A DNA stretch of 64,000 bases from Acinetobacter sichuanensis (GCF_003024515.2 NZ_PYIX02000024.1:1-64000); one strand, 5' to 3'; positions 8,986-17,168 are shown, counted from the first letter of the stretch. Program-made: numbers and translations. Notes: generated from the letters alone by a model not told the origin.

Positions 8986-9555
8986 ATGATTACAACCTCA
9001 GTTGCTGAAGCTGCACAAGTTTTACGTCAAGGTCAAGTCCTTGCCTATCCAACAGAAGCAGTGTGGGGCTTAGGTTGCGACCCAATGAATGAACAAGCAT
9101 TTTCAGAAATTTTACGTTTAAAACAACGCCCAATTGAAAAAGGTGTCATTTTACTTGCAGGACAAATTTCACAAGTAGAACATTTATTGCAAAACTTAGA
9201 CCCCAAAATTCGTACACAAATCATTGAAACTTGGACACATCGCAGTCAAAATGAACGCGCAACAACTTGGCTACTTCCTGCTGATCATAATATTCCACAA
9301 TGGATCAAAGGTAGTCATCCTAAAGTGGCTGTTCGTGTTACAACACATCCGTTATGTATCGCGTTATGCAATGCTTTTGGTGGGTTTATTGTGTCGACTA
9401 GCGCTAATGCTGCTGGTGCAGAACCAGCTCGCTCATTACAAGAAGTGAACCGTTACTTTGGTTCTGAACCAAATTATCTCAACGGTGACTTAGGCTTAAG
9501 CCAAGAACCAAGTCGTATTTTAGATGCAATCACAGGTGAAGTTATTCGCGCCTAA
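8986..9555 (+). CDS. tsaC: L-threonylcarbamoyladenylate synthase (Sua5/YrdC family)
   Basis: TsaC makes threonylcarbamoyl-AMP from threonine, bicarbonate and ATP, the first step of the tRNA t6A37 modification. The 189-residue protein is a single YrdC domain: VLAYPTEAVWGLGCDP near residue 18, the KQRP motif (about 45), VAVRVTTHPL and the STSAN motif (about 138). It lacks the extra Sua5 domain, so TsaC is the right name. It follows dprA by 40 bp, the usual arrangement (dprA-tsaC), and ends before a good intrinsic terminator at 9591-9610. Confidence 0.95.
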   Translation: MITTSVAEAAQVLRQGQVLAYPTEAVWGLGCDPMNEQAFSEILRLKQRPIEKGVILLAGQISQVEHLLQNLDPKIRTQIIETWTHRSQNERATTWLLPADHNIPQWIKGSHPKVAVRVTTHPLCIALCNAFGGFIVSTSANAAGAEPARSLQEVNRYFGSEPNYLNGDLGLSQEPSRILDAITGEVIRA

Positions 9556-9590
9556 ATTGGTCTTGCCCTATCGTATAAATGTATCAAATG

Positions 9591-9610
9591 GAGCGTTTTT
9601 AAAAGCGCTC
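9591..9610 (+). terminator. Intrinsic terminator after tsaC
   Basis: A near-perfect 20-base inverted repeat with arms GAGCG/CGCTC extended by paired T and A runs, followed by TTATTT. Confidence 0.7.
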
Positions 9611-9636
9611 TTATTTAAGTCATGGTCAAAATTAAG

Positions 9637-9752
9637 CAAAAAAAAACTCAGCCATATAGGGTAGGCTGAGTATGAAAAAGGATGTTTGTCACATCCAGAG
9701 GGTATTACAAATTTGTTTAGCTCAATTCAATAATGAATGAAAAATCACTATA
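9637..9752 (-). ncRNA. Candidate small RNA in the tsaC-DMT exporter gap
   Basis: The minus strand carries a strong intrinsic terminator: arms ACTCAGCC and GGCTGAGT (9646-9671) followed by nine T residues. Just upstream is a second hairpin, GGATGT/ACATCC at 9680-9696. No coding gene ends here: the nearest minus-strand stop is more than 330 bp away at 10006. A TATAGT -10-like box lies at 9747-9752, which would give a transcript of about 100 nt, but I find no good -35. It could instead be the distant terminator of the DMT exporter gene. Confidence 0.35.
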
Positions 9753-10005
9753 TCTTGTCTATGTAGTTATTATGCTACAAATCACCATTTAATACAAATT
9801 TCATCTTTATTTTACGAGACTTATATACAAAATGAATTTGACAAAAACACGAGGGCTTCAATAAAATTAAATGGTTATATTTGCTCCAAATTTTATTAAA
9901 ACAGCAAAGTGAAAGTTTAATATCTCCTCAAATCATACTTTTTAGGTATCAAGTAATACAAAAATAGTATTAAAAAAACTTAAACAATTGACCACTTTTC
10001 ACTCA
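9672..10005. other. AT-rich intergenic region
   Basis: Apart from the candidate small-RNA promoter region and hairpin at its left end, this AT-rich stretch between tsaC and the DMT exporter shows no convincing open reading frame, repeat or promoter. Confidence 0.6.
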
Positions 10006-10920
10006 TTATTTTGCAGATTGCATTGGATTTACAACAGCAGTCTTTTTCTGTGCTAACACAATACCCAATAAAATAATCACTCCACCAATACTGTGATATA
10101 TCGTCCATGCTTCATTAAGCCAAAAGAATGCAATAATTGCAGTAAAGACAGGCATTAGATTCATAAAAATACTGGTTCTATTCGGTCCAAGATACTGAAC
10201 CGCCAACATCCAAAAGAACGGTGCAACTAAAGATGGGAACATGCCAGCATATAACACGCTCGCCACGTTGTTTGCATCAATGCCTTGTAAACCAAACCAA
10301 AAAATAAAAGGTAAGTGATACACCAAGGCAAAACCAATTTGAACGTATAAACTAATTAAAAGCGGTACTTTGAGTTGCCATTTTTTGAGAAAAACCCCAT
10401 AAAAAGCATAGAAAAAAACGGCTAAAATCATGACAAAATCACCAGAATGCCCGCTTAAACCGAGCAAACTCGCAAAATCACCTTGTGCCATGACATAAAT
10501 TAAGCCAAAAAATGACAAGATACTTCCAATCACTGCGAAACGATTTGGAATTTCTCGTAAAATAAACATAGAAACAAAAATGGTAAATACGGGAATAAAT
10601 GCATTGATAATTCCCATATTTGTAGCAGAGGTATGATGTGCCGCAGAATAAGCAAGCCCTTGATATAACACCATACCAAAAGCACTTAAAATGGCAAATT
10701 GCCAAAAATGCTGCTGAATCAAATGTCGGTTTTGCCACACCTTTTTAGCCATAAAAGGAGTTAAAATAATAAATGCAACCAACCAGCGATAAAAACTAAT
10801 ACTGACAGGCGTAATATAATCAGCAACATAGCGTGTTACTGCGATATTCATAGACCAGATTAATACAGCGAGTATAGGCAAACTAAATGCCCACCAAATC
10901 GTTGTGGTTTTTGTGTTCAT
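10006..10920 (-). CDS. DMT-superfamily transporter (EamA domains)
   Basis: This 304-residue integral membrane protein has about ten hydrophobic helices in two repeated EamA halves, the first beginning near WAFSLPILAVLIWSMNIAVTRYV and the second near DFVMILAVFFYAFYGVF. Conserved family elements include FYRWLVAF in helix 2 and a GPNRTSIFMNLMPVFTAIIAFFWLNEA run in the second half. Such proteins export metabolites such as amino acids or related compounds; the substrate cannot be told. The ATG at 10920 is chosen over the GTG one codon upstream. It is transcribed alone. Confidence 0.88.
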   Translation of the reverse strand: MNTKTTTIWWAFSLPILAVLIWSMNIAVTRYVADYITPVSISFYRWLVAFIILTPFMAKKVWQNRHLIQQHFWQFAILSAFGMVLYQGLAYSAAHHTSATNMGIINAFIPVFTIFVSMFILREIPNRFAVIGSILSFFGLIYVMAQGDFASLLGLSGHSGDFVMILAVFFYAFYGVFLKKWQLKVPLLISLYVQIGFALVYHLPFIFWFGLQGIDANNVASVLYAGMFPSLVAPFFWMLAVQYLGPNRTSIFMNLMPVFTAIIAFFWLNEAWTIYHSIGGVIILLGIVLAQKKTAVVNPMQSAK

Positions 10921-11051
10921 CACTTCAGCTTATCTAAGTTAGGCAAGGTTTATTGTAGATAAGTCTAAAAAGTTTTAAATATCGTATTTCAGACATTTAT
11001 ACCTAAATTTAGACAACTAGCCTCTAATTTCGTTTCGATTCCTACTCAAGA

Positions 11052-11711
11052 TCAATTTTCTTTGATCAAGACATGCCATGTTTGCATGGCATAATCCACG
11101 ACTTGGTTTAACTGTTGCTTACTGACGCCATCTCTAGCTTGCATGGTCAAACCTTGAATCACTGTACTATAAAAATCTGTCATTTCCTGTACATTTGCAT
11201 GTATCGATAAATCACCCGTAGCTTTTCCTTGTTGTAAATGTTGATAAATCTTCTCTTTTACTTGTTGACGTTTGAGTAATAAATCTTGTTGTAAAGATTG
11301 ATTTTCTTCGGAACAATTCATCGCAGCAACGACCAACATACAACCTGTTGGCTTATGATCTTGTACTAAGCGTTTTACCGTTTCATATAGATATAACTCT
11401 ATAGCAATTTTTGCAGTTTTTGCAGTTTGAAAAATCGGCTCAATAGGACAAGCTTCATGTTGCAAATAATATTCTAAACAATGTTGAAATAATTGTGCTT
11501 TATCGCCAAAAGTACTGTAAATGCTGGGTGCTGATAGATTTAAAGCTTGAGTTAAATCACTCATGGAGGTGGCTTCATAGCCATATTCCCAAAACAATAA
11601 CATCGCTTTTTGTAACGCCTCTTGCTCATTAAAACATTTTGGTCGACCACGTTTGCGCTTTGCCGTCAAATCTTCCTGTGATTGATCTTTTTCAATTTTC
11701 ATCTCGCTCAT
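11052..11711 (-). CDS. TetR/AcrR family transcriptional regulator
   Basis: This 219-residue repressor starts at the ATG at 11711 (MSEMKIEKD), preceded by a GGGAAG ribosome binding site; the longer frame would run into the divergent MFS gene. A basic arm (KRKRGRPKCFNEQEAL) leads into the TetR helix-turn-helix (residues ~30-75, YEATSMSDLTQALNLSAPSIYSTFGDK). The C-terminal part (CMLVVAAMNCSEEN) resembles the ligand domain of the YcdC-like/TetR_C group. It is divergent from the MFS exporter gene, and two related operator-like palindromes lie between them, so it probably represses the exporter and itself. Confidence 0.92.
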   Translation of the reverse strand: MSEMKIEKDQSQEDLTAKRKRGRPKCFNEQEALQKAMLLFWEYGYEATSMSDLTQALNLSAPSIYSTFGDKAQLFQHCLEYYLQHEACPIEPIFQTAKTAKIAIELYLYETVKRLVQDHKPTGCMLVVAAMNCSEENQSLQQDLLLKRQQVKEKIYQHLQQGKATGDLSIHANVQEMTDFYSTVIQGLTMQARDGVSKQQLNQVVDYAMQTWHVLIKEN

Positions 11712-11730
11712 AAACTTCCCACATTTTTTT

Positions 11731-11744
11731 ATAACGATCATTAT
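11731..11744. promoter_or_regulatory. Operator-like palindrome 1 (tetR side)
   Basis: The 14-base ATAACGATCATTAT is an inverted repeat around a GATC core with one mismatched pair. A related site lies about 55 bp away at 11789-11800. Both continue rightwards with TAAAT. Confidence 0.5.
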
Positions 11745-11788
11745 TAAATTAATTGACATCGTATTTTCAATCAAATATTTTATTTTTG

Positions 11789-11800
11789 TAATGATCACTA
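11789..11800. promoter_or_regulatory. Operator-like palindrome 2 (MFS side)
   Basis: TAATGATCACTA is an imperfect inverted repeat with a TGATCA core, 38 bp before the MFS start codon. It shares the GATCA(T/C)TATTAAAT run with the site at 11731. Confidence 0.5.
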
Positions 11801-11838
11801 TTAAATAGCTAATAATAAATCGCATAGGAGTTACGACC

Positions 11839-13071
11839 ATGCCGCAATCTACACATCCTTCTCTCTCTAACTCTCAGGACTCTCCCGCCACACACTCTAA
11901 TGGGAGTTGGCTTGCTTTAATTACAGTTGCTGTCACTGCTTTTGCTCTTGTAACCAGTGAGTTTTTACCTATTGGTGTTTTAAATGCAATTGCTACTGAT
12001 CTCAACATTTCAGTAGGTACAGCAGGTTTAGTGATCACCTTACCCGGTATTATGGCTGCTTTAGCCGCCCCTCTTGTTCCTATTTCTGTCAAAACCTTAG
12101 ATCGACGTTATTTACTCATTGGGCTGACCGCAATTATGGTCATTGCTAACTTAATAACAGCAATTTCACATAGTTTTGAACTCTTATTAATCAGTCGTTT
12201 TATTTTAGGTATTGCCATTGGTGGCTTTTGGGCAACGGCAATTGCGCTCAGTGGAAAATTAGCTCCTTTGCATTTACCAATTGCCAAAGCCAATGCTGTT
12301 GTCATGGCAGGTGTCACTTTGGCTACAGTTTTAGGTGTGCCTATTGGGACATGGCTTAGCGAGTTTTTTGGTTGGCGAACTGCATTTTTGTTAACCGCTA
12401 TAGTCGGAGCTGTCGTTTTAGCCTTAGAAATCTTTTTCTTACCACAACTTAAACCAAGCTCAGCTATCCATTTTCGTGACCTACCTGCATTATTACGAGA
12501 ACCCAAAGCACGTAAAGGTTTAATTATTATACTTTTAGTCGGCTTAGCTCATTTTTCGTCTTATAGTTACTTAGCACCCTTCTTTAAAAATGTAGCAGGC
12601 TTTGACGGCTCAACCATCAGTTATTTGTTATTACTTTATGGTGTGGCAGGTATTTTTGGTAATGCCTTTGCAGGTTATAGCAGCAATATTAACGTACGTT
12701 ATACCTTTGCTTTTGTCAGCCTATGTTTTGCTATTGTTTATTTCTGCTTCCCTGTTTTTGCCATCTATAAAATAGGGGCGATTATTTTTACTGCATTATG
12801 GGGTTTCTCTTTTGGCGCATTTCCAACGACAGCCAATATTTGGATGTTTGTACACGCACCTCAGGCTGTCGAAAAAGGTATGCCTTTATTTGTTGGTTTC
12901 TTTCAAGTTATGATCGCAACAGGTTCTTTGTTTGGTGGTTATATTGTCGATCATTTCAATGCCAACATTTTATTATATAGTGTACTGAGTTTTATCATTT
13001 TAGCGCTCATTTCAATTTTCACTTGGTCACGTGGATTAAACAATCCTAAAATTAGCTGTGAAAACTCATAA
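11839..13071 (+). CDS. MFS transporter, AraJ/SotB-like
   Basis: This 410-residue protein has twelve predicted membrane helices. It begins with a short polar tail, and helix 1 carries the run TAFALVTSEFLPIGVLNAIA typical of the sugar-efflux/AraJ-SotB type (the ExFxPxGxL pattern). The helix 2-3 loop has DRRYLLI and helix 4 has LLISRFILGIAIGGFWA. The start at 11839 follows AGGAGTTACGACC, a strong ribosome binding site. It is divergent from a TetR gene and followed at once by an AraC regulator gene on the same strand. It probably expels a toxic small molecule or a sugar; the substrate is unknown. Confidence 0.9.
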   Translation: MPQSTHPSLSNSQDSPATHSNGSWLALITVAVTAFALVTSEFLPIGVLNAIATDLNISVGTAGLVITLPGIMAALAAPLVPISVKTLDRRYLLIGLTAIMVIANLITAISHSFELLLISRFILGIAIGGFWATAIALSGKLAPLHLPIAKANAVVMAGVTLATVLGVPIGTWLSEFFGWRTAFLLTAIVGAVVLALEIFFLPQLKPSSAIHFRDLPALLREPKARKGLIIILLVGLAHFSSYSYLAPFFKNVAGFDGSTISYLLLLYGVAGIFGNAFAGYSSNINVRYTFAFVSLCFAIVYFCFPVFAIYKIGAIIFTALWGFSFGAFPTTANIWMFVHAPQAVEKGMPLFVGFFQVMIATGSLFGGYIVDHFNANILLYSVLSFIILALISIFTWSRGLNNPKISCENS

Positions 13072-13100
13072 CTTTGGAAAATATACTTGTGCTTGAAAAT

Positions 13101-13853
13101 ATGTTTCAGCTCAGTCAATGGATTGAAATTGAAGAGTTTCATTATAAAAAAAATGATGTAATTACTCCCCATAGTTGTTTATGGGGAGATTTCAACTTTA
13201 GCCTCAATGGCTTATTAGAGTTTTCTATCAATGGGAAAATCTATTTATCGCCACCCAGTTATGGCATTTGGATTCCACCACAAACTGAGCATTGTTCAAT
13301 TGCGCTTGATCAACACGTGATGCATTATATTTGTATTCGTTTGCATCCACAGTTATGTGATCAATTTTCAACACGCTGCCAGACCTTAACTGTACAACCA
13401 TTTTTAAGGCAAACTGTTCATGAAATTTTAACTCATCAAAAGAGTTCGCAATATTTTGAACATTATCATCAACATTTATTACAAGTACTGTTAGATCAAC
13501 TGACTTTTGCACCATGTTATGATCAATATTTACCTCAAAGTCATCATCCTATTTTAGAGCCGATTTTAAAAAAACTAGCAGATTCGGCTCGATTTTCTGA
13601 AACACTACAGCAAATTTTGGCAGAATTTGAGCTGAGTGAACGGCATATTTTAAGACTAAGTCAACGTGAACTGTCGATGTCAATTTCAGAATGGCGTAAT
13701 CGCAGTAAAATTGTCTATGCCATCATGCAGTTACATCATGGACAGTCGATTAAAAAAATTAGTTTAGAGTTAGGATATAAGCAAAGTTCAAGTTTTATTG
13801 AATTTTTTAAGCGTTATACAGGACAAACACCGACTCAACTACTTGAGAGGTAA
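13101..13853 (+). CDS. AraC family transcriptional regulator
   Basis: This protein of about 250 residues has an N-terminal cupin-like sensor region (FHYKKNDVITPHSCLWGDFNFSLNGLLEFSINGK, followed by SYGIWIPPQTEH) and a C-terminal AraC-type DNA-binding domain with two helix-turn-helix motifs from about residue 160 to the end (the last one IKKISLELGYKQSSSFIEFFKRYTGQTP). The start is uncertain: the ATG at 13101 has a weak ribosome binding site; a GTG at 13089 and a TTG at 13074 are alternatives. It starts immediately after the MFS gene, so it may be cotranscribed and may control that exporter. Confidence 0.88.
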   Translation: MFQLSQWIEIEEFHYKKNDVITPHSCLWGDFNFSLNGLLEFSINGKIYLSPPSYGIWIPPQTEHCSIALDQHVMHYICIRLHPQLCDQFSTRCQTLTVQPFLRQTVHEILTHQKSSQYFEHYHQHLLQVLLDQLTFAPCYDQYLPQSHHPILEPILKKLADSARFSETLQQILAEFELSERHILRLSQRELSMSISEWRNRSKIVYAIMQLHHGQSIKKISLELGYKQSSSFIEFFKRYTGQTPTQLLER

Positions 13854-13920
13854 AAACTTTATGCTCAATGCCAGCTTAAGTTAAAAGCTTATTTTAAATA
13901 AATATTTTGACTTAACCCAT

Positions 13921-13941
13921 ATAGATCATCATCTGATCTAT
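13921..13941 (+). terminator. Hairpin after AraC gene
   Basis: Arms ATAGATCA and TGATCTAT pair around a 5-base loop and are followed by TTGTCTTAAATT. It lies 67 bp after the araC-type stop codon. Confidence 0.5.
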
Positions 13942-14047
13942 TTGTCTTAAATTGTAAGATTCTCTAAATTAGAGCTTGCTGAAAATGTGAATAATCGCTA
14001 CAACATTAAACAAGACTATTTCTTTAAAATGACATTAGGACAATAAA

Positions 14048-14596
14048 ATGAGCACATCGGTTTATGACATTCCAGTGAAAACGATTGATGGTAATGATCT
14101 CAGTTTAAACCAATATGAAGGTAAGGTTTTACTCTTGGTCAATGTTGCCTCAAAATGTGGTTTAACACCACAATATGAAGGCTTAGAAAAACTGTATCAA
14201 AGTAAAAAAGATCAAGGTTTAGAAATTTTAGGCTTCCCAGCAAACAATTTCTTGGCACAAGAACCAGGAACGAATGAAGAAATTCAACAATTTTGCTCAC
14301 TCACTTATGATGTGCATTTTCCATTATTTGCTAAAATTTCAGTCGCAGGTGATGATAAACATCCGCTCTATGAAACACTGATTCATGCTATTCCTGAACG
14401 TATTGGTGAAGGTCCATGGTGGAAAGACCTTGTCGATTATGGTTTAACCCCAAATGCAAAACCTGAAGTTTTATGGAATTTTGAAAAATTCTTAGTCAAT
14501 AAACATGGCGAAGTGGTCGCTCGTTTTGCGCCTGATATTACGGCTGATGACCCTCGTATCTTACAGGCAATCGAAGCTGAACTTGCCAAAGCCTAA
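14048..14596 (+). CDS. gpo: Glutathione peroxidase family protein
   Basis: This is a thioredoxin-fold peroxidase of 182 residues that reduces peroxides with thiols. The family signature VNVASKCGLTPQYEGLEKLY holds the peroxidatic cysteine at about residue 37, where selenocysteine occurs in animal enzymes. The second signature, LGFPANNFLAQEPG, and the WNFEKFLV block with its conserved tryptophan and asparagine are present. Bacterial cysteine versions often use thioredoxin rather than glutathione. The protein is cytoplasmic, with no signal peptide. It is a single gene followed by a terminator at 14627-14648. Confidence 0.93.
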   Translation: MSTSVYDIPVKTIDGNDLSLNQYEGKVLLLVNVASKCGLTPQYEGLEKLYQSKKDQGLEILGFPANNFLAQEPGTNEEIQQFCSLTYDVHFPLFAKISVAGDDKHPLYETLIHAIPERIGEGPWWKDLVDYGLTPNAKPEVLWNFEKFLVNKHGEVVARFAPDITADDPRILQAIEAELAKA

Positions 14597-14626
14597 GTTC
14601 AATCATTTAAAATACTGCTCTACATT

Positions 14627-14648
14627 AGAGATGACGATATTCATCTCT
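14627..14648 (+). terminator. Intrinsic terminator after glutathione peroxidase gene
   Basis: Arms AGAGATGA and TCATCTCT around a 6-base loop, followed by TTTTATTATTT. Confidence 0.75.
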
Positions 14649-14768
14649 TTTTATTATTTAAAAATGATTGCTGAACCAAGAAAACTGTTGTCACTTTGCA
14701 ACAATCCTACATTTATCCATATTTCAGCCTTATATTGAAATTCATAAGATTTTTTGAATTTGGATGCA

Positions 14769-15401
14769 ATGAAAAAGCTATTACAAGGTGCAATTCTCCC
14801 CTTTTTTATTTTTGCTTCTGGCATGACATTGCTAGGGTGTAATCAAGCGGCTGAACCTGAACAAAATGCGGACTCATCCGAACAGGTTTCATCCAAATAT
14901 GATACTGAGGAAAACCAACAAAAATCTTCACAAGAAGAAGCAATCATTGCTTCTGAAACAACGAAAAACAATGAAAATTTAAAAAGTGGCAATATGTTTT
15001 ATATTGCACGTGATGTTGCCAATGTTCAGTTAAAAACTGGGGATTACATCGCTAAACTCCAACAAGCACAAACTGATTTAGAAACAGCAATTCAACAAAA
15101 AGACCAAACACAACTGCAAGAAACAGCTAAAAATCTAAGTCGTGAATTACAAGGTTTTAATACTGCTTTGATTTCTTTAGATTTAAAAAGCCAAGAAATT
15201 GACCAGATGCGCCAACAAGTTTTAGCAGCCAATAAACAGGTCTTAAACTCAGCATTACTCAATGGCGAAGTTGATTTTACAAAAATTGATTTTGATAAAA
15301 TTGAAAAACAAATGGGAACAATCCAATCTGAAATGATCAAACTTGCAGGAATGATGATTCCTAAAGGTACATCAAACAATAACGAACAAAATAGCGAATA
15401 A
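14769..15401 (+). CDS. Putative lipoprotein, coiled-coil
   Basis: No named family was recognised. From the ATG at 14769 the protein has 210 residues. A lipoprotein signal (ILPFFIFASGMTLLGC) ends in a lipobox whose cysteine would be lipidated, so membrane anchoring is likely. A polar, acidic, low-complexity linker (about 27-75, rich in E, Q, S and N) follows. The C-terminal ~130 residues are helical and Gln-rich, with heptad-like spacing (LQQAQTDLETAIQQKDQTQLQETAKNL), and include two MRQQV/MGTIQSEM segments. It is a single gene ending in a bidirectional terminator. Confidence 0.75.
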   Translation: MKKLLQGAILPFFIFASGMTLLGCNQAAEPEQNADSSEQVSSKYDTEENQQKSSQEEAIIASETTKNNENLKSGNMFYIARDVANVQLKTGDYIAKLQQAQTDLETAIQQKDQTQLQETAKNLSRELQGFNTALISLDLKSQEIDQMRQQVLAANKQVLNSALLNGEVDFTKIDFDKIEKQMGTIQSEMIKLAGMMIPKGTSNNNEQNSE

Positions 15402-15426
15402 GCTCCAAGCAAACTCAACGCCTCAT

Positions 15427-15460
15427 GATGTTAAGAAAGTCCTAAAATTTTCTTAACATC
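15427..15460. terminator. Bidirectional terminator between lipoprotein and hypothetical genes
   Basis: Perfect 12-base arms GATGTTAAGAAA and TTTCTTAACATC around a 10-base loop, lying between converging genes. Confidence 0.65.
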
Positions 15461-15463
15461 AAA

Positions 15464-15751
15464 TTAGCTTTGGGTTTTATAAGCATTTAGCATTGCTTGT
15501 TGAGTGACATCTGAGACTTGTCTCATCTCTACATATGAAAAATCACCCCTATATGTTTCTTGCACAATTTTTTGCACTAAATCATCGACCATTTGCCGAC
15601 CTTCATTTTGATATAAGTTGGCTTCTATTTGACTTAAATACAAGTACCAACAAGAGACAACAGAGCTCATATCAATAGCAACACTGAGATAATAATGTTC
15701 ATTATCCTGATAAAGCTCCCAAAAATGGGCTTGTTGTTCAATCATTTTCAT
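15464..15751 (-). CDS. Small hypothetical protein
   Basis: This protein of about 95 residues from the ATG at 15751 (MKMIEQQAHFWELYQDNEHYYLSV) is not recognised. It is soluble in this reading, rich in aromatic residues and glutamine, with no signal peptide. The longer frame (122 residues) would add a hydrophobic N-terminus and cannot be excluded; no clear ribosome binding site separates the two. It converges on the lipoprotein gene and is divergent from the polynucleotide kinase/Thg1 pair. Whether it works with that pair is unknown. Confidence 0.6.
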   Translation of the reverse strand: MKMIEQQAHFWELYQDNEHYYLSVAIDMSSVVSCWYLYLSQIEANLYQNEGRQMVDDLVQKIVQETYRGDFSYVEMRQVSDVTQQAMLNAYKTQS

Positions 15752-15912
15752 GGTGAATATTCTAAAATTTATTTTGATCATTAACATACTGCAAAATAGA
15801 ACAGCAATGAATGCAACTTTAGCTGTATTCATTTTTGTGCTTAAAATATTGCGCTATATTTATTCAGAAATGCATGTTCTAATCAAAAATATTGAAAATT
15901 ATCTACTTAAAT

Positions 15913-16377
15913 ATGCAACTGATTATTTTTACAGGTTTACAAGCATCTGGTAAATCGACATTTTATAAAGAATATTTTTATAAAACCCACTTACGTCTAA
16001 ATTTAGACATGCTAAAAACGCGTCATCGTGAAAAAATACTATTTGAAGCCTGTCTTGAAAGTAAAAGTAAATGTGTCATTGATAATACCAACATGAGCCA
16101 AATAGATCGTCATCGTTATATTGAAAAAGCGAAAAATGCAGGTTTTCATATTGTGAATTATTATTTTGAAACATCGCTAGATAGCGCATTAGAACGCAAC
16201 CGACAACGATTAGGTAAAGAACGAATTCCTGATCAAGGTGTACTTGCAACAGCTAAAAAATTTGAACTGCCTTCACTTCAGGAAGGTTTTGATGAACTTT
16301 ATAAAGTTAAAATTATAGAAAATCAGCAATTTTCCATACAACTTTTAGCAATTCGAGAACAACCTCATGAGATTTGA
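15913..16377 (+). CDS. PNKP-type polynucleotide 5'-kinase (P-loop)
   Basis: This single-domain P-loop kinase has 154 residues. Walker A is GLQASGKST (8-16). LNLDML (29-34) places an aspartate, D32, where T4 Pnk and animal PNKP have the catalytic Asp of their NRD motif. IDNTNMSQIDRHRYI (56-70) matches the PNKP-type IDNTN element, and RNRQR (95-99) supplies lid arginines. The C-terminal KKFELPSLQEGFDEL resembles the FEAPTLAEGF stretch of human PNKP as I remember it. It therefore probably phosphorylates 5'-OH ends of RNA or DNA with ATP. Its stop overlaps the Thg1-like gene by 11 bp, which implies translational coupling. General annotation would be AAA-family ATPase. Confidence 0.85.
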   Translation: MQLIIFTGLQASGKSTFYKEYFYKTHLRLNLDMLKTRHREKILFEACLESKSKCVIDNTNMSQIDRHRYIEKAKNAGFHIVNYYFETSLDSALERNRQRLGKERIPDQGVLATAKKFELPSLQEGFDELYKVKIIENQQFSIQLLAIREQPHEI

Positions 16378-17122
16378 TGATTTAGATACTCGCTTACGTG
16401 TATATGAAACAGCTTATGATTTTTGTGTACCTCCTGAACAATATATTGTGGTACGGCTTGATGGAAAGGGTTTTACACGATTGACTAAAGAAATTTGGCA
16501 ATTTGAAGCACCTTTTGACATTCGCTTTAGAGATTTGATGGTCGAAACTACTGCACATTTAATGCAATGTGGTTTCAACATTATTTATGGCTATACACAA
16601 AGTGATGAAATTTCACTGCTTTTTCATCTTAAGGATGACAGTTTCAACCGTAAAACACGCAAAATCATCTCTATTCTTGCAGCCGAAGCCAGTGCAAAAT
16701 TCAGTATTTCACATGGGCAAATGGCAACTTTTGATGCTCGAATTTGTATTTTACCCAATGCAAAAATTGTTGAAGACTATTTTCGTTGGCGACATGAAGA
16801 TGCTCATCGTAATGCTTTAAATGCACATTGTTATTGGATGTTACGTAAAGAAGGTGAGACTATTAAAAAAGCAACCCATCAAGTCAAAGGCTTATCTCGC
16901 CAAGAAAAGCATGATCTTCTGTTTAACCGAGATATTAATTTTAATGAATTGCCATCGTGGCAAAAAAGAGGGACTGGTCTATATTGGCAAGAAGTTGAAA
17001 AAGTAGGATTTAATCCAAAAACTAAACAGCCAACAGTATCGACTCGTCGGAAAATTTTTAAAGACTATGAATTGGCTTTAGGGGATGAGTATAGTCAGTT
17101 TATAAAAACACAATTTTTATAA
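16367..17122 (+). CDS. Thg1-like protein (3'-5' RNA polymerase, tRNA repair)
   Basis: This 251-residue member of the tRNA(His) guanylyltransferase superfamily adds nucleotides to RNA 5' ends in the 3'-5' direction. Metal-binding residues are visible in VVRLDGKGF (D32, G33) and in YTQSDEISLLF (D80, E81), as in the palm domain of Thg1. The eukaryotic HINNLYN motif is replaced by HRNALNAHCYW (around residue 147), the usual state in bacterial Thg1-like proteins, which repair 5'-truncated tRNAs in a template-dependent way and do not simply add G-1 to tRNA(His). Overlap with the upstream kinase gene and a GAGAAC ribosome site inside it point to joint production. Confidence 0.92.
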   Translation: MRFDDLDTRLRVYETAYDFCVPPEQYIVVRLDGKGFTRLTKEIWQFEAPFDIRFRDLMVETTAHLMQCGFNIIYGYTQSDEISLLFHLKDDSFNRKTRKIISILAAEASAKFSISHGQMATFDARICILPNAKIVEDYFRWRHEDAHRNALNAHCYWMLRKEGETIKKATHQVKGLSRQEKHDLLFNRDINFNELPSWQKRGTGLYWQEVEKVGFNPKTKQPTVSTRRKIFKDYELALGDEYSQFIKTQFL

Positions 17123-17148
17123 ATAAAAAACCGCCCTTTCGGACGGTT
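17123..17148 (-). terminator. Terminator of the ATP synthase operon
   Basis: Arms AACCGTCC and GGGCGGTT (minus strand, one mismatch, GAAA loop) followed by TTTTTTATTTATAA, 20 bp after the atpC stop. The Thg1-like gene ends just to the left on the other strand, so it may partly serve both. Confidence 0.8.
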
Positions 17149-17168
17149 CTTCAATCTCCAACTGCGTC

